Below, piece by piece: positions 1 to 6,888 of a DNA stretch of 64,000 nt (position 1 is the stretch's first letter; each line of letters opens with the position of its first letter). The notes under the pieces are model-generated. The model saw only the letters and a list, made by a program, of their open reading frames with translations, was not told the DNA's origin and did not search any database. A program made the position numbers and the translations under genes. This DNA is from Marinobacter arenosus (GTDB lineage: Bacteria; Pseudomonadota; Gammaproteobacteria; Pseudomonadales; Oleiphilaceae): the NCBI RefSeq assembly GCF_019264345.1, contig NZ_JAHVAO010000001.1, positions 1,054,001 to 1,118,000 of the forward strand, in the 5' to 3' direction.

Positions 1-656
1 ACGACTTCATCTACAAGTCCGACATGACCAAGCAGCTGATCCCGCGGATCTTCGCCGCAGATCGAATGGCCGATCGCCAGAACACACTGCTGAAAGCGAA
101 TTCCCTGCTGATTGAAAACAACCGGGAACTCGAGGCGACCAACATCATCGATCTCGAAACCAGCCTCTGTAACAACAAGTATGGCCGCGAACGCCTCGCC
201 AAAATGCTGCGCCATGCCGAATCCCGGGGTGGCTCATGCGCCTATGTACTGTGCGGCATTCGCAACTGGCAAGATCTCAAACGGAAGCATCCACCAACGG
301 TGATGAGCGAACTGGCCGTTGGCATCGCCCGGCGCCTAAGCACCCTGATTCGACCGATTGACGTGCTGTGCCGGGTGGGCGACAACCAGTTCGCCATCAT
401 TGCGTACTTCCCCAACAGCGACCATTGCACAACCACTGCGTTCCGACGGGTATTCGACGGCATCAATCACAAGGCACTTAAAACCACCGCAGGCTATATC
501 TCCGTGGAAGCGGGCATGGTGCTTTGCCGGGCCGATGCCCAGAAAGGCACGCCGTCAGTACAGGAGATGGAGCGCACCGCCGTTCAGGGTCTGGTGGATG
601 CCTATGAAACCCGGCGATTTACAGAAACGGCGCCGGAGATCACCGAGGACGCGTGA
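1..656 (+). CDS. Degenerate GGDEF-domain protein, 3' part only
   Basis: The reading frame is open to the left edge of the window, so the true start lies outside. The visible part (about 218 residues) has a short linker with charged helical character, then a GGDEF-like fold. The position expected to read GGDEF reads GDNQF within RVGDNQFAI, so the catalytic signature is broken. Such degenerate domains usually bind nucleotide or act as partners rather than make c-di-GMP. The first residues (DFIYKSDM) resemble the linker that follows a receiver domain, so the full protein may be a response regulator with a C-terminal GGDEF-like domain; this is inference. No downstream gene is coupled to it. Confidence 0.7.
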   Translation, partial: DFIYKSDMTKQLIPRIFAADRMADRQNTLLKANSLLIENNRELEATNIIDLETSLCNNKYGRERLAKMLRHAESRGGSCAYVLCGIRNWQDLKRKHPPTVMSELAVGIARRLSTLIRPIDVLCRVGDNQFAIIAYFPNSDHCTTTAFRRVFDGINHKALKTTAGYISVEAGMVLCRADAQKGTPSVQEMERTAVQGLVDAYETRRFTETAPEITEDA

Positions 657-710
657 TACCCAGCTGACCACTTTTCGAACAATCTGTAACAGTGCGACAC
701 ACATCACAAA

Positions 711-893
711 CAGACACGGCCGAGCGAAAGCCCTATTCTGCAATTGTGGATTTAAGCAGTATCCCCCATGGCGGAGGAGCCGTGCAGTACCTCCGCCGCC
801 AAATGGGGAAAACGATCCACCGGATTAACGAATTTTTCAGGCACTTTCGTTCTTTCCTTATTTTGGGCCAGCTGATCTAGCTGGCCTTTTTAT
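711..893 (+). ncRNA. Candidate structured small RNA
   Basis: The gap from 657 to 955 holds no convincing ORF but looks organised. A sigma-70-like promoter (CAGACA at 711-716, 17 bases, TATTCT at 734-739) would start a transcript near 746. The transcript would begin with a long hairpin: CCCCAT (764-769) and GGCGGAGG (770-777) pair with CCTCCGCC (790-797) and ATGGGG (803-808). It would end at a clear intrinsic terminator at 866-893, giving about 145 nt. I do not recognise a known RNA family. It could instead be the 3' UTR of the upstream GGDEF gene with its terminator. Confidence 0.4.
866..893 (+). terminator. Intrinsic terminator
   Basis: GGCCAGCT (866-873) pairs perfectly with AGCTGGCC (879-886) around a 5-base loop and is followed by a T-rich run. 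It ends the candidate small RNA or the upstream GGDEF gene. Confidence 0.8.
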
Positions 894-913
894 TGTGTGT
901 TTCCAAATTCCGG

Positions 914-919
914 TATACT
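914..919 (+). promoter_or_regulatory. Candidate -10 box for the AraC-family gene
   Basis: TATACT lies 36 bases upstream of the chosen ATG at 956, just after the terminator at 866-893. A TTGTGT -35 match at 893-898 leaves only 15 bases of spacing, so the promoter is tentative. Confidence 0.35.
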
Positions 920-955
920 CGGCCCATAACGATTCAAATAAGCCGTGCTGTAGCC

Positions 956-1975
956 ATGACATCCCTTGGAACCGCCTCTGTCGCAGCCTTGCGGCAATAC
1001 GTTCGCGCCGCCGAATCCGCCGGCGAGGACACCGATGCCCTGTTCAAACGGACGGGACTGAACCCGGACATCCTGGCGACGGACGACGGCCGCATCCCGG
1101 GCGAGCAACTCCAGAAGTTCATCCATCTCCTGTACGAACAGACCGGCAACCCGATTCTCGGGCTGGAAACTGGCGATTTCGTACAACCCGGCTCCTACAG
1201 CGTTCTCGGTTACATCACCATGAGCTGCGCCACGCTGGGGGAAGCCGTGGCCCGGATTGCCCCGTTCGAAAAACTCGTTGGTGACATGGGCACCACCAGC
1301 CTTGCCATCAATGGCGATGAGATCACGCTCACCTGGACCTGTCACTTCACCGATCCCGTCGTACGCCCTCACCTGGTCGACAATGTATTTTCGTCCTGGG
1401 TGAATTATGCCCGATGGCTGGCCGACAACCGCACCGCCTCACCCTCCCGTGTTTGCCTGCGGCGGCCATCCCCGGGCCAGGCGCTGGAGCAGGCCTATCA
1501 GGAACGCTGGCGTTGCCCTGTCCTGTTCGGTGCCGACGAGGACAGCGTTAGCCTGAAAAAGGATCTGCTGGAAACGCGCCTGCGACAACCGGACCCGCTG
1601 CTGCGGAAAACCCTCGAGGCCCACGCGCTTACCCAGCTTGCCGCCCTGGATACCGACAGCGATCTGATTTCCCGGGTAAAGCACAGCATCCAGCAGCAAC
1701 TCATGCACGGGATCACGCGGCAGGACATGGTGGCGGAGGATCTGCGGATGACCAGTCGCACCCTGCAGCGCAAACTGAGCCAGGATGGGGTGTCCTATCA
1801 GAAACTTCTGGATGAGGTTCGGCTGAAAATGGCGGAGGATTATCTGCTCAACAGCGAGCTGGCAATTCCGGACATTGCATTACGGCTGGGATACAGTGAA
1901 ACCACGTCGTTCCACCGCAAGTTCAAGGCCGTAAAAGGCAAGACGCCCGGAGAGTTCCGGGCGTCCAGAGACTGA
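956..1975 (+). CDS. AraC-family transcriptional regulator
   Basis: The protein has about 339 residues. The N-terminal two thirds resemble the arabinose-binding-like domain of OruR/ArgR-type AraC regulators (starting SVAALRQYVRAAESAG). The C-terminal 100 residues are a two-helix-turn-helix AraC domain, with SRTLQRKL in the first motif and IPDIALRLGYSETTSFHRKFK in the second. I chose the ATG at 956 because it sits just before the conserved N-terminus; an in-frame GTG at 893 lies inside the terminator region. The gene converges on argG with two bases between the stop codons. The effector and targets cannot be read from the sequence; lipid, amino-acid or catabolic control are typical of relatives. 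Confidence 0.85.
   Translation: MTSLGTASVAALRQYVRAAESAGEDTDALFKRTGLNPDILATDDGRIPGEQLQKFIHLLYEQTGNPILGLETGDFVQPGSYSVLGYITMSCATLGEAVARIAPFEKLVGDMGTTSLAINGDEITLTWTCHFTDPVVRPHLVDNVFSSWVNYARWLADNRTASPSRVCLRRPSPGQALEQAYQERWRCPVLFGADEDSVSLKKDLLETRLRQPDPLLRKTLEAHALTQLAALDTDSDLISRVKHSIQQQLMHGITRQDMVAEDLRMTSRTLQRKLSQDGVSYQKLLDEVRLKMAEDYLLNSELAIPDIALRLGYSETTSFHRKFKAVKGKTPGEFRASRD
1942..1965 (-). terminator. Possible argG terminator inside the araC-family 3' end
   Basis: A perfect 9-bp GC-rich inverted repeat (1942-1950 with 1957-1965, loop of 6) overlaps the last codons of the regulator. On the minus strand it is followed by a modest T-rich stretch, so it could end argG transcription. There is no T-run on the plus strand. 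Confidence 0.4.
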
Positions 1976-1977
1976 CG

Positions 1978-3189
1978 TCAGAGCGCGCGGCCTTTGCCAG
2001 CGGCGATACGCAGACGCAGGGCGTTCAGCTTGATAAAGCCTTCCGCATCTTTCTGGTCGTAGGCACCCTGATCTTCCTCGAAGGTGGCGATCTTCTCGTC
2101 AAACAGGGAGTCGTCAGACTTCCGGCCGACAACATCGACATTACCCTTGTAGAGCTTCAGTCGAACGGTACCGTTCACATAGGTCTGAGTCTGATCGATC
2201 AAGGCCTGCAGCGCTTCACGCTCCGGCGACCACCAGTAACCGTTGTAGATCACCTCGGCGTAGCGCGGCATGATGCTGTCTTTCAGGTGCGCCACTTCAC
2301 GGTCCAGGGTGATGGACTCAATGGCACGGTGAGCCCGCAGCATGATGGTGCCGCCCGGGGTCTCGTAACATCCGCGGGACTTCATACCAACATAACGGTT
2401 CTCGACGATATCCAGACGGCCAATGCCGTTCTCGCCCGCCAGCTTGTTCAGGGTCTCCAGCACCACGTGCGGCTTCATCTCCTGGCCATCGACGGCGACG
2501 ATGTCACCCTTACTGTAGGTCAGCTCAACGTAGGTCGGCTTGTCCGGGGCCGCTTCCGGGGAAACGCTCCAGCGCCACATGTCTTCCTCGGCTTCCGCCC
2601 AGGGATCTTCCAGGTTGATGCCTTCGTAGGAGATGTGCAGCAGGTTCGCATCCATGGAGTACGGGCTCTTGCCCTTCTTCTTCTCCACCGGAATGTTGCG
2701 CTCATCGCAGTACGCCAGCAGCTTCTCGCGCGAGTTCAGGTCCCACTCGCGCCAGGGCGCAATCACCTTTACACCTGGCTTGAGGGCATAGGCACCCAGC
2801 TCGAAACGCACCTGGTCGTTGCCCTTGCCGGTCGCGCCATGGGAGATGGCATCGGCGCCGGTCTCATTGGCGATCTCGATCAGTCGGCGTGAGATCAGCG
2901 GGCGGGCAATGGAGGTACCCAGCAGGTACTCACCCTCGTAGATGGTGTTCGCGCGGAACATCGGGAACACGTAATCGCGCACAAACTCCTCGCGCAGGTC
3001 CTCGATGTAGATTTCCTTTACCCCCAGCGCCTCGGCTTTCGCCCGCGCCGGTTCCACTTCCTCGCCCTGGCCGATATCAGCGGTGAAGGTCACCACCTCA
3101 CAGTTGTAGGTATCCTGCAACCACCGCACGATCACGGAAGTATCCAGGCCACCGGAATAGGCCAGCACCACCTTTTTAATGTCAGACAT
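1978..3189 (-). CDS. argG: Argininosuccinate synthase
   Basis: This cytoplasmic enzyme ligates citrulline and aspartate with ATP, the penultimate step of arginine synthesis. The 403 residues match the usual family length. The ATP pyrophosphatase P-loop SGGLDTS is at residues 12-18, and long conserved stretches ([29 protein letters not shown]) are visible through the body. The ATG is preceded by an AGGG-rich ribosome site. Its own promoter lies at 3239-3267. It sits next to flagellar genes with no functional link. Confidence 0.97.
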   Translation of the reverse strand: MSDIKKVVLAYSGGLDTSVIVRWLQDTYNCEVVTFTADIGQGEEVEPARAKAEALGVKEIYIEDLREEFVRDYVFPMFRANTIYEGEYLLGTSIARPLISRRLIEIANETGADAISHGATGKGNDQVRFELGAYALKPGVKVIAPWREWDLNSREKLLAYCDERNIPVEKKKGKSPYSMDANLLHISYEGINLEDPWAEAEEDMWRWSVSPEAAPDKPTYVELTYSKGDIVAVDGQEMKPHVVLETLNKLAGENGIGRLDIVENRYVGMKSRGCYETPGGTIMLRAHRAIESITLDREVAHLKDSIMPRYAEVIYNGYWWSPEREALQALIDQTQTYVNGTVRLKLYKGNVDVVGRKSDDSLFDEKIATFEEDQGAYDQKDAEGFIKLNALRLRIAAGKGRAL

Positions 3190-3238
3190 GCCCTTGCTCC
3201 AGACTGAACAGAATGGATGTATCGAAAATAAGGCGCAT

Positions 3239-3267
3239 ATTGTACGGGAGAGCGGGGGGAATGGCTA
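3239..3267 (-). promoter_or_regulatory. Sigma-70-like promoter of argG
   Basis: On the minus strand TAGCCA (3267-3262), 17 bases, then TACAAT (3244-3239), about 50 bases upstream of the argG ATG. Four of six and five of six bases match consensus. Confidence 0.5.
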
Positions 3268-3295
3268 TTGGGCCAAGGCATGACAACATGAAACC

Positions 3296-3323
3296 CCGGC
3301 CGGCCCCAGGAGGATCCGGCCGG
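3296..3323 (-). terminator. Possible fliS terminator
   Basis: CCGGCCGG at 3296-3303 pairs with an identical palindromic block at 3316-3323 around a 12-base loop, 30 bases past the fliS stop. The trailing T-run is weak, so this is tentative. Confidence 0.4.
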
Positions 3324-3352
3324 TTCAGGACACGTACCGTAAGCGGTTCGGC

Positions 3353-3751
3353 TCAGCCAGCCTGCTGCTGGGCAACAACCTCGTCCCGGATACCGTCCCA
3401 GCCTTCCTTGATGGAGCGCAGCAACTGGGCCACCTCATCCAGACGGTTAAGGTCGTTTCGGGCATTCGCCTCCCAAAGCGTGCGCTCCATGTACTCATAG
3501 AGTGCGTCAAGACGCTCGGACAGTTCGCCACCCTGCTCCTTGTCCAGAAACCCCCGAAGCGCCGCCACGATGTCCATCGCTTTCAGGATCAACTTGCCTT
3601 TGGCGTCATAATCCCGTGCCTGCAGCTTCGCCTTGGCCATGTTGATGCGCTCAAGGGCCCCCTGGTAAAGGAGCTGGATGAGTTTGTGCGGATCGGCATC
3701 GGTAATGCTGGTCTGGGTGTTGATTCGCTGGTATTGCTGAAGGCCGTTCAT
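3353..3751 (-). CDS. fliS: Flagellin export chaperone FliS
   Basis: FliS binds the C-terminal helix of flagellin in the cytoplasm and keeps it unfolded until export. The 132-residue helical protein starts MNGLQQYQRINTQTS and contains the FliS signature DPHKLIQLLYQGALERI near residues 20-37. It lies 30 bases downstream of fliD on the same strand and shares its sigma-28 promoter. No fliT follows; the next gene is argG. The acidic and glutamine-rich tail is typical. Confidence 0.95.
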   Translation of the reverse strand: MNGLQQYQRINTQTSITDADPHKLIQLLYQGALERINMAKAKLQARDYDAKGKLILKAMDIVAALRGFLDKEQGGELSERLDALYEYMERTLWEANARNDLNRLDEVAQLLRSIKEGWDGIRDEVVAQQQAG

Positions 3752-3781
3752 AGGTAACCTCTTAGAGTTCAGCGCTGTTTA

Positions 3782-5191
3782 CTATTGCTTGCCGCTGGAT
3801 TGCTGAGGTGCAATTGCTGCCAGCTGCTGGCTGACGTAATTGCCCGTACTGTTCAATTGAGCGATCAGCGAGTCGGCTGCCGAGAACTGGGCAACCAACC
3901 GCTCGCGATAGGTCTCCATCCGGAGATCAAGGCGATCCCTCTGTTCCTGAATTTGATCCAGCGCGTTATTCAGGCCCTTGGTACGTCCTGAGATAGCACC
4001 ATCGCTGGCCAGATAGTTCTCAATGGTCGCCTCAATTTTTCCGGCGATACCATCGACGCCGTTCTGCTCCGAAAACAGTGCCGTCACTGCCTCGGGATCC
4101 GCCTCGAGCTTCTCCTTGAACACCTCGGCATCAAATTCGAGCTTTCCGGTACTGGGCTCGGTTTTGATACCGAGATCCGCCAGGGTGCGAACGGTGCTGT
4201 TCTCCATGCCAGCGGGCACGGTCGTCAGCGCTGAACGCAAATCACGCTCAATGTTCCGAATCGTAGAATCACCCGAGAGAATGCCACCCACGCCGGTATC
4301 GGCGTTGTAGCCGGAGGCCTTGTCGATAATGTCCTGAAGGGCATTGTACTTGTCGACAAACTCCTGCACCCGGCCGGCGACCTCATCCGGGTCCCTCTCA
4401 ACTTTCACCGTGGACGTGCCTACGGACTTCACGTCGAAGGTTACGCCTTGCACAACATCTTCAATCGTGTTGGAGGACCGGCTGACCGAAATACCATTAA
4501 CCTCCAGCAACGCGTCTTTGGCGGCAACGGTTTCAGTCAGATTGGAGGTGGTCCCATCAAAGGCAAACTGCGACAGCCCTGAGGCATCGGTGTTGTTGCC
4601 ATCGCTGTCCGCCACCGACACCTGGATCGCATTGTCCAGACCACTCTCGTCAGAAGACAGAACAAGGCGGAAGCCACTGCCGGTGTCGACAATGCCCGCT
4701 GACAAGCCGGCATTGGAGTCATTGATCGAGTCGGCAAGACCCTGCAGCGTGTTGTTGCTGCCGTCTACGGTGATGTCAGTGCTGACGCCGTTTACGGTGA
4801 ACGTGAGCGTGCCGGTGCCAACCGTGGTGGTATCCGTGTCGGCAAAGGTGCCCGAAGCGAGCGACTGAGCCTGAGCCAGCTGCGTTACGTTGACGCTGTA
4901 TGACCCCCGGCTGGCAACCGACGGGTCAACGTTCACCGTTGCGACCGAATCATTGGACGAGTTGGCAGTCAGCGCCTTCAGACCATCCGACGTTGACAGT
5001 GTTTCGAGCGGCTTCTGAAGCGCCTCAAGGGCCCCCTTCAGCGCTCCAAACGCGGATATCTTGGTCTGGGCTTCGCTTTCCCGGCGATTCAAACGGAGCT
5101 CAACGGGCTGTCGCTCTGCGCTGACCAACTGGTCAACCAGATCGGCACTGAAGATTCCGGAGCCAGCACCCAGCGATGAAATTCCTGCCAT
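3782..5191 (-). CDS. fliD: Flagellar filament cap protein FliD (hook-associated protein 2)
   Basis: FliD forms the cap at the filament tip and guides flagellin assembly outside the cell. The protein has about 469 residues. The N-terminal domain begins MAGISSLGAGSGIFSADLV and is followed by a variable, Thr/Ser/Asp-rich middle, then the C-terminal coiled-coil region (QIQEQRDRLDLRMETYRERL). I chose the ATG at 5191 because an AGGAGG ribosome site lies seven bases upstream; an upstream in-frame extension to 5329 would run across the promoter. A sigma-28 type promoter is at 5230-5256 and a terminator separates it from flaG. Confidence 0.95.
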   Translation of the reverse strand: MAGISSLGAGSGIFSADLVDQLVSAERQPVELRLNRRESEAQTKISAFGALKGALEALQKPLETLSTSDGLKALTANSSNDSVATVNVDPSVASRGSYSVNVTQLAQAQSLASGTFADTDTTTVGTGTLTFTVNGVSTDITVDGSNNTLQGLADSINDSNAGLSAGIVDTGSGFRLVLSSDESGLDNAIQVSVADSDGNNTDASGLSQFAFDGTTSNLTETVAAKDALLEVNGISVSRSSNTIEDVVQGVTFDVKSVGTSTVKVERDPDEVAGRVQEFVDKYNALQDIIDKASGYNADTGVGGILSGDSTIRNIERDLRSALTTVPAGMENSTVRTLADLGIKTEPSTGKLEFDAEVFKEKLEADPEAVTALFSEQNGVDGIAGKIEATIENYLASDGAISGRTKGLNNALDQIQEQRDRLDLRMETYRERLVAQFSAADSLIAQLNSTGNYVSQQLAAIAPQQSSGKQ

Positions 5192-5229
5192 ATCGAGCCT
5201 CCTGCAAGGCTTGCCTGTTCTTTCTATAG

Positions 5230-5256
5230 TTAACGGCACGAAGCGGCAAAACTTTG
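5230..5256 (-). promoter_or_regulatory. Sigma-28 (FliA) promoter of fliD-fliS
   Basis: On the minus strand CAAAGTTT, 11 bases, then GCCGTTAA, which is CAAA-N15-GCCGTTAA and close to the FliA consensus TAAA-N15-GCCGATAA. It lies about 40 bases upstream of the fliD ATG. Confidence 0.8.
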
Positions 5257-5316
5257 CCTGATTCCCAGTGCCTTTCAGTAACCGTTTGTAACGCGATTGC
5301 GGACCCAGCATAGACG

Positions 5317-5345
5317 AAAACGCCGCCAACCCCTTAAGGGCGGCG
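5317..5345 (-). terminator. Intrinsic terminator of flaG
   Basis: On the minus strand CGCCGCC pairs with GGCGGCG around a loop that itself holds the palindrome CCTTAAGG, and is followed by TTTT. It separates flaG from the fliD promoter. Confidence 0.8.
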
Positions 5346-5387
5346 GCGCTAACGCAGATCCACAGCGTTGGTTGAACAACTCGCGAG

Positions 5388-5825
5388 TCAGACTTTCAAA
5401 TCAAACAGCGTTAGCGGTTCATCCTGCTGCAAGTTCTCTGCCAACCTCAATGCAACCTCATCCGGAATTTGCCGAATGACTTTTTGAGTCTCCTGGTCCA
5501 CGACCCTTACGATCGTTTTCCCAAGTTCCTGGTCCACTTCGAACTGAAGATCTCTCTGCACGTTCTGGACAAAGTCATTTAACTGCGAAACCGCACGCCC
5601 CACATCGTCGCGATCAATCACCCGACGGCTCTCTTGTGCTTGAGCCTGAGCAACCTGAGATGAGGGGGTTGGCGCAACAGCCGCGGATGTCGCTCCCGAG
5701 GACGAAGCTTCTTGAGCGGAGACATTTCTGCCATCTGCTCGAGGTGACACGGACGCCCGAGCCGGAGCTTGTTCACTGGTGCGAACCAGCTTCAAATCCG
5801 GGCTGTTCAGGTTTACGTCATTCAT
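5388..5825 (-). CDS. flaG: Flagellar protein FlaG
   Basis: FlaG proteins influence filament length in polar-flagellate bacteria. The 145-residue protein has a disordered Ser/Ala/Pro/Gln-rich first half and the conserved FlaG domain in the second half (SQLNDFVQNVQRDLQFEVD, then VRVVDQETQKVIRQIP and EEPL-like end QQDEPLTLFDLKV). The ATG has a GAGGT ribosome site seven bases upstream. It lies between fliC1 and fliD, the usual place, but hairpins on both sides suggest it is transcribed mainly by read-through from fliC1. Confidence 0.93.
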   Translation of the reverse strand: MNDVNLNSPDLKLVRTSEQAPARASVSPRADGRNVSAQEASSSGATSAAVAPTPSSQVAQAQAQESRRVIDRDDVGRAVSQLNDFVQNVQRDLQFEVDQELGKTIVRVVDQETQKVIRQIPDEVALRLAENLQQDEPLTLFDLKV

Positions 5826-5856
5826 GATCCACCTCGCTATCCCTACATGGAGTTAA

Positions 5857-5881
5857 CCGGCCCTTCCCAAGGAAGGACCGG
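5857..5881 (-). terminator. Hairpin after fliC1
   Basis: CCGG and CCTTCC (5857-5867) pair with GGAAGG and CCGG (5871-5881), with one mismatch and a 3-base loop. The T-run is weak, so it may attenuate rather than end transcription into flaG, or stabilise the fliC1 message. Confidence 0.55.
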
Positions 5882-5901
5882 CTGACTCCGGCTGCCCCTT
5901 A

Positions 5902-6726
5902 TTACTGGAGGAGGGACAGTACCTGGTTGGGACGAGCGTTCGCCTGCGCGAGTACCGAGATACCGGCCTGCTGCAGTACGTTTGCCTTGGCCAGCTTCGC
6001 AGTTTCAGCAGCGAAGTCTGCGTCCACGATGCGGCTGTTGGAAGCACTCAGGTTCTCGATGTTGGTACCGAGGTTGTTGATGGTGCTTTCAAAGCGGTTC
6101 TGCACCGCACCCAGATCGGCGCGGAAGGCGTTTACTTCCGACAGAGCGCCATCGATCGTTGCCAGTGCCGCACTCGCGCCACCCGCGCTGGAGATGGAGA
6201 TACCGCTCAGGCCGAGACCCGTCGCATTCATGGTTGAGTTGAAGTCGATGGTGATCGTCTGACCGGCGTTAGCACCTACCTGGAAGGCCACACCAGAACC
6301 CAGGCTGCCGTCCAGAACATTCAGGCCGTTGAACTGGGTGTCGTCGGCGATCCGGGTGATCTCGGATACACGCTGGGAAACCTCAGCCTGCAACAGGGTA
6401 CGGTCGGCATCGGTGTTGGAACCGTTAGCGGCCTGTACAGCCAGCTCACGGATACGCTGCAGGTTCTGAACCGTCTCGTCGAGACCGCCCTCTGCAGTCT
6501 GAACCATGGAGATACCGTCGTTGGCGTTACGCTGGGCAACCGTCAGACCACGAATCTGGGTGTCAAAGCGGGTTGAGATAGCCAGACCGGCTGCGTCATC
6601 CTTCGCGGAGTTGATCCGCAGGCCAGAAGACAGACGTTCAAGAGCTTGATCGCTCAGACCCTGAGACTTGCTCAGCTGGTTCTGGGCACTGAGAGATGCG
6701 ACGTTGGTGTTGATTCCGAGAGCCAT
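5902..6726 (-). CDS. fliC: Flagellin (first copy)
   Basis: This is the filament subunit, exported through the flagellar type III apparatus. The 274-residue protein is short for a flagellin. It has the conserved D0/D1 N-terminus ([19 protein letters not shown], residues about 33-51) and C-terminus ([31 protein letters not shown]), with only a small variable centre (about residues 140-190) rich in Ser, Thr and Gly, the usual site of O-glycosylation. It has a sigma-28 promoter at 6817-6843 and lies downstream of a maf gene, so the filament is probably glycosylated. A second, longer flagellin is encoded at 9356. Confidence 0.97.
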   Translation of the reverse strand: MALGINTNVASLSAQNQLSKSQGLSDQALERLSSGLRINSAKDDAAGLAISTRFDTQIRGLTVAQRNANDGISMVQTAEGGLDETVQNLQRIRELAVQAANGSNTDADRTLLQAEVSQRVSEITRIADDTQFNGLNVLDGSLGSGVAFQVGANAGQTITIDFNSTMNATGLGLSGISISSAGGASAALATIDGALSEVNAFRADLGAVQNRFESTINNLGTNIENLSASNSRIVDADFAAETAKLAKANVLQQAGISVLAQANARPNQVLSLLQ

Positions 6727-6792
6727 GATGCTTCCCCTTCAAAATTGTGTTTTCGACACTTTAGAAAGGCCAGCCCCCAGTTCTTCTTTTTT

Positions 6793-6834
6793 GGGAACGC
6801 TGCCCTGTTATTGCACTTAACGGCAGCGTTTCCC
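6793..6834. repeat. Inverted repeat spanning the fliC1 promoter
   Basis: The arms are GGGAACGCTGCC (6793-6804) and GGCAGCGTTTCCC (6822-6834), matching except for one extra T, separated by 17 bases. The right arm overlaps the -10 element of the sigma-28 promoter and the left arm falls in the early transcribed region. It could be an operator or cruciform. Confidence 0.7.
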
Positions 6835-6843
6835 ATCGCTTTA
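6817..6843 (-). promoter_or_regulatory. Sigma-28 (FliA) promoter of fliC1
   Basis: On the minus strand TAAA (6843-6840), exactly 15 bases, then GCCGTTAA (6824-6817). This differs from the FliA consensus by a single base in the -10 box. It lies about 90 bases upstream of the ATG. Confidence 0.85.
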
Positions 6844-6888
6844 GGGTTCCCTCACATTTTCATGTAACAAATTGTTAAACCGCAATAA

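Noticed and set aside
763..808. Hairpin considered as a c-di-GMP (GEMM) riboswitch because a GGDEF gene is nearby
   Set aside because: The conserved GEMM sequence elements and the second stem are not present. It is kept only as an unnamed structure.
2287..2892. 201-codon plus-strand frame inside argG
   Set aside because: Antisense shadow of a highly conserved enzyme gene in GC-rich DNA.
3190..3352. Search for a fliT gene after fliS
   Set aside because: Only 163 bases lie before argG and they hold its promoter and a hairpin; no small helical ORF is present.
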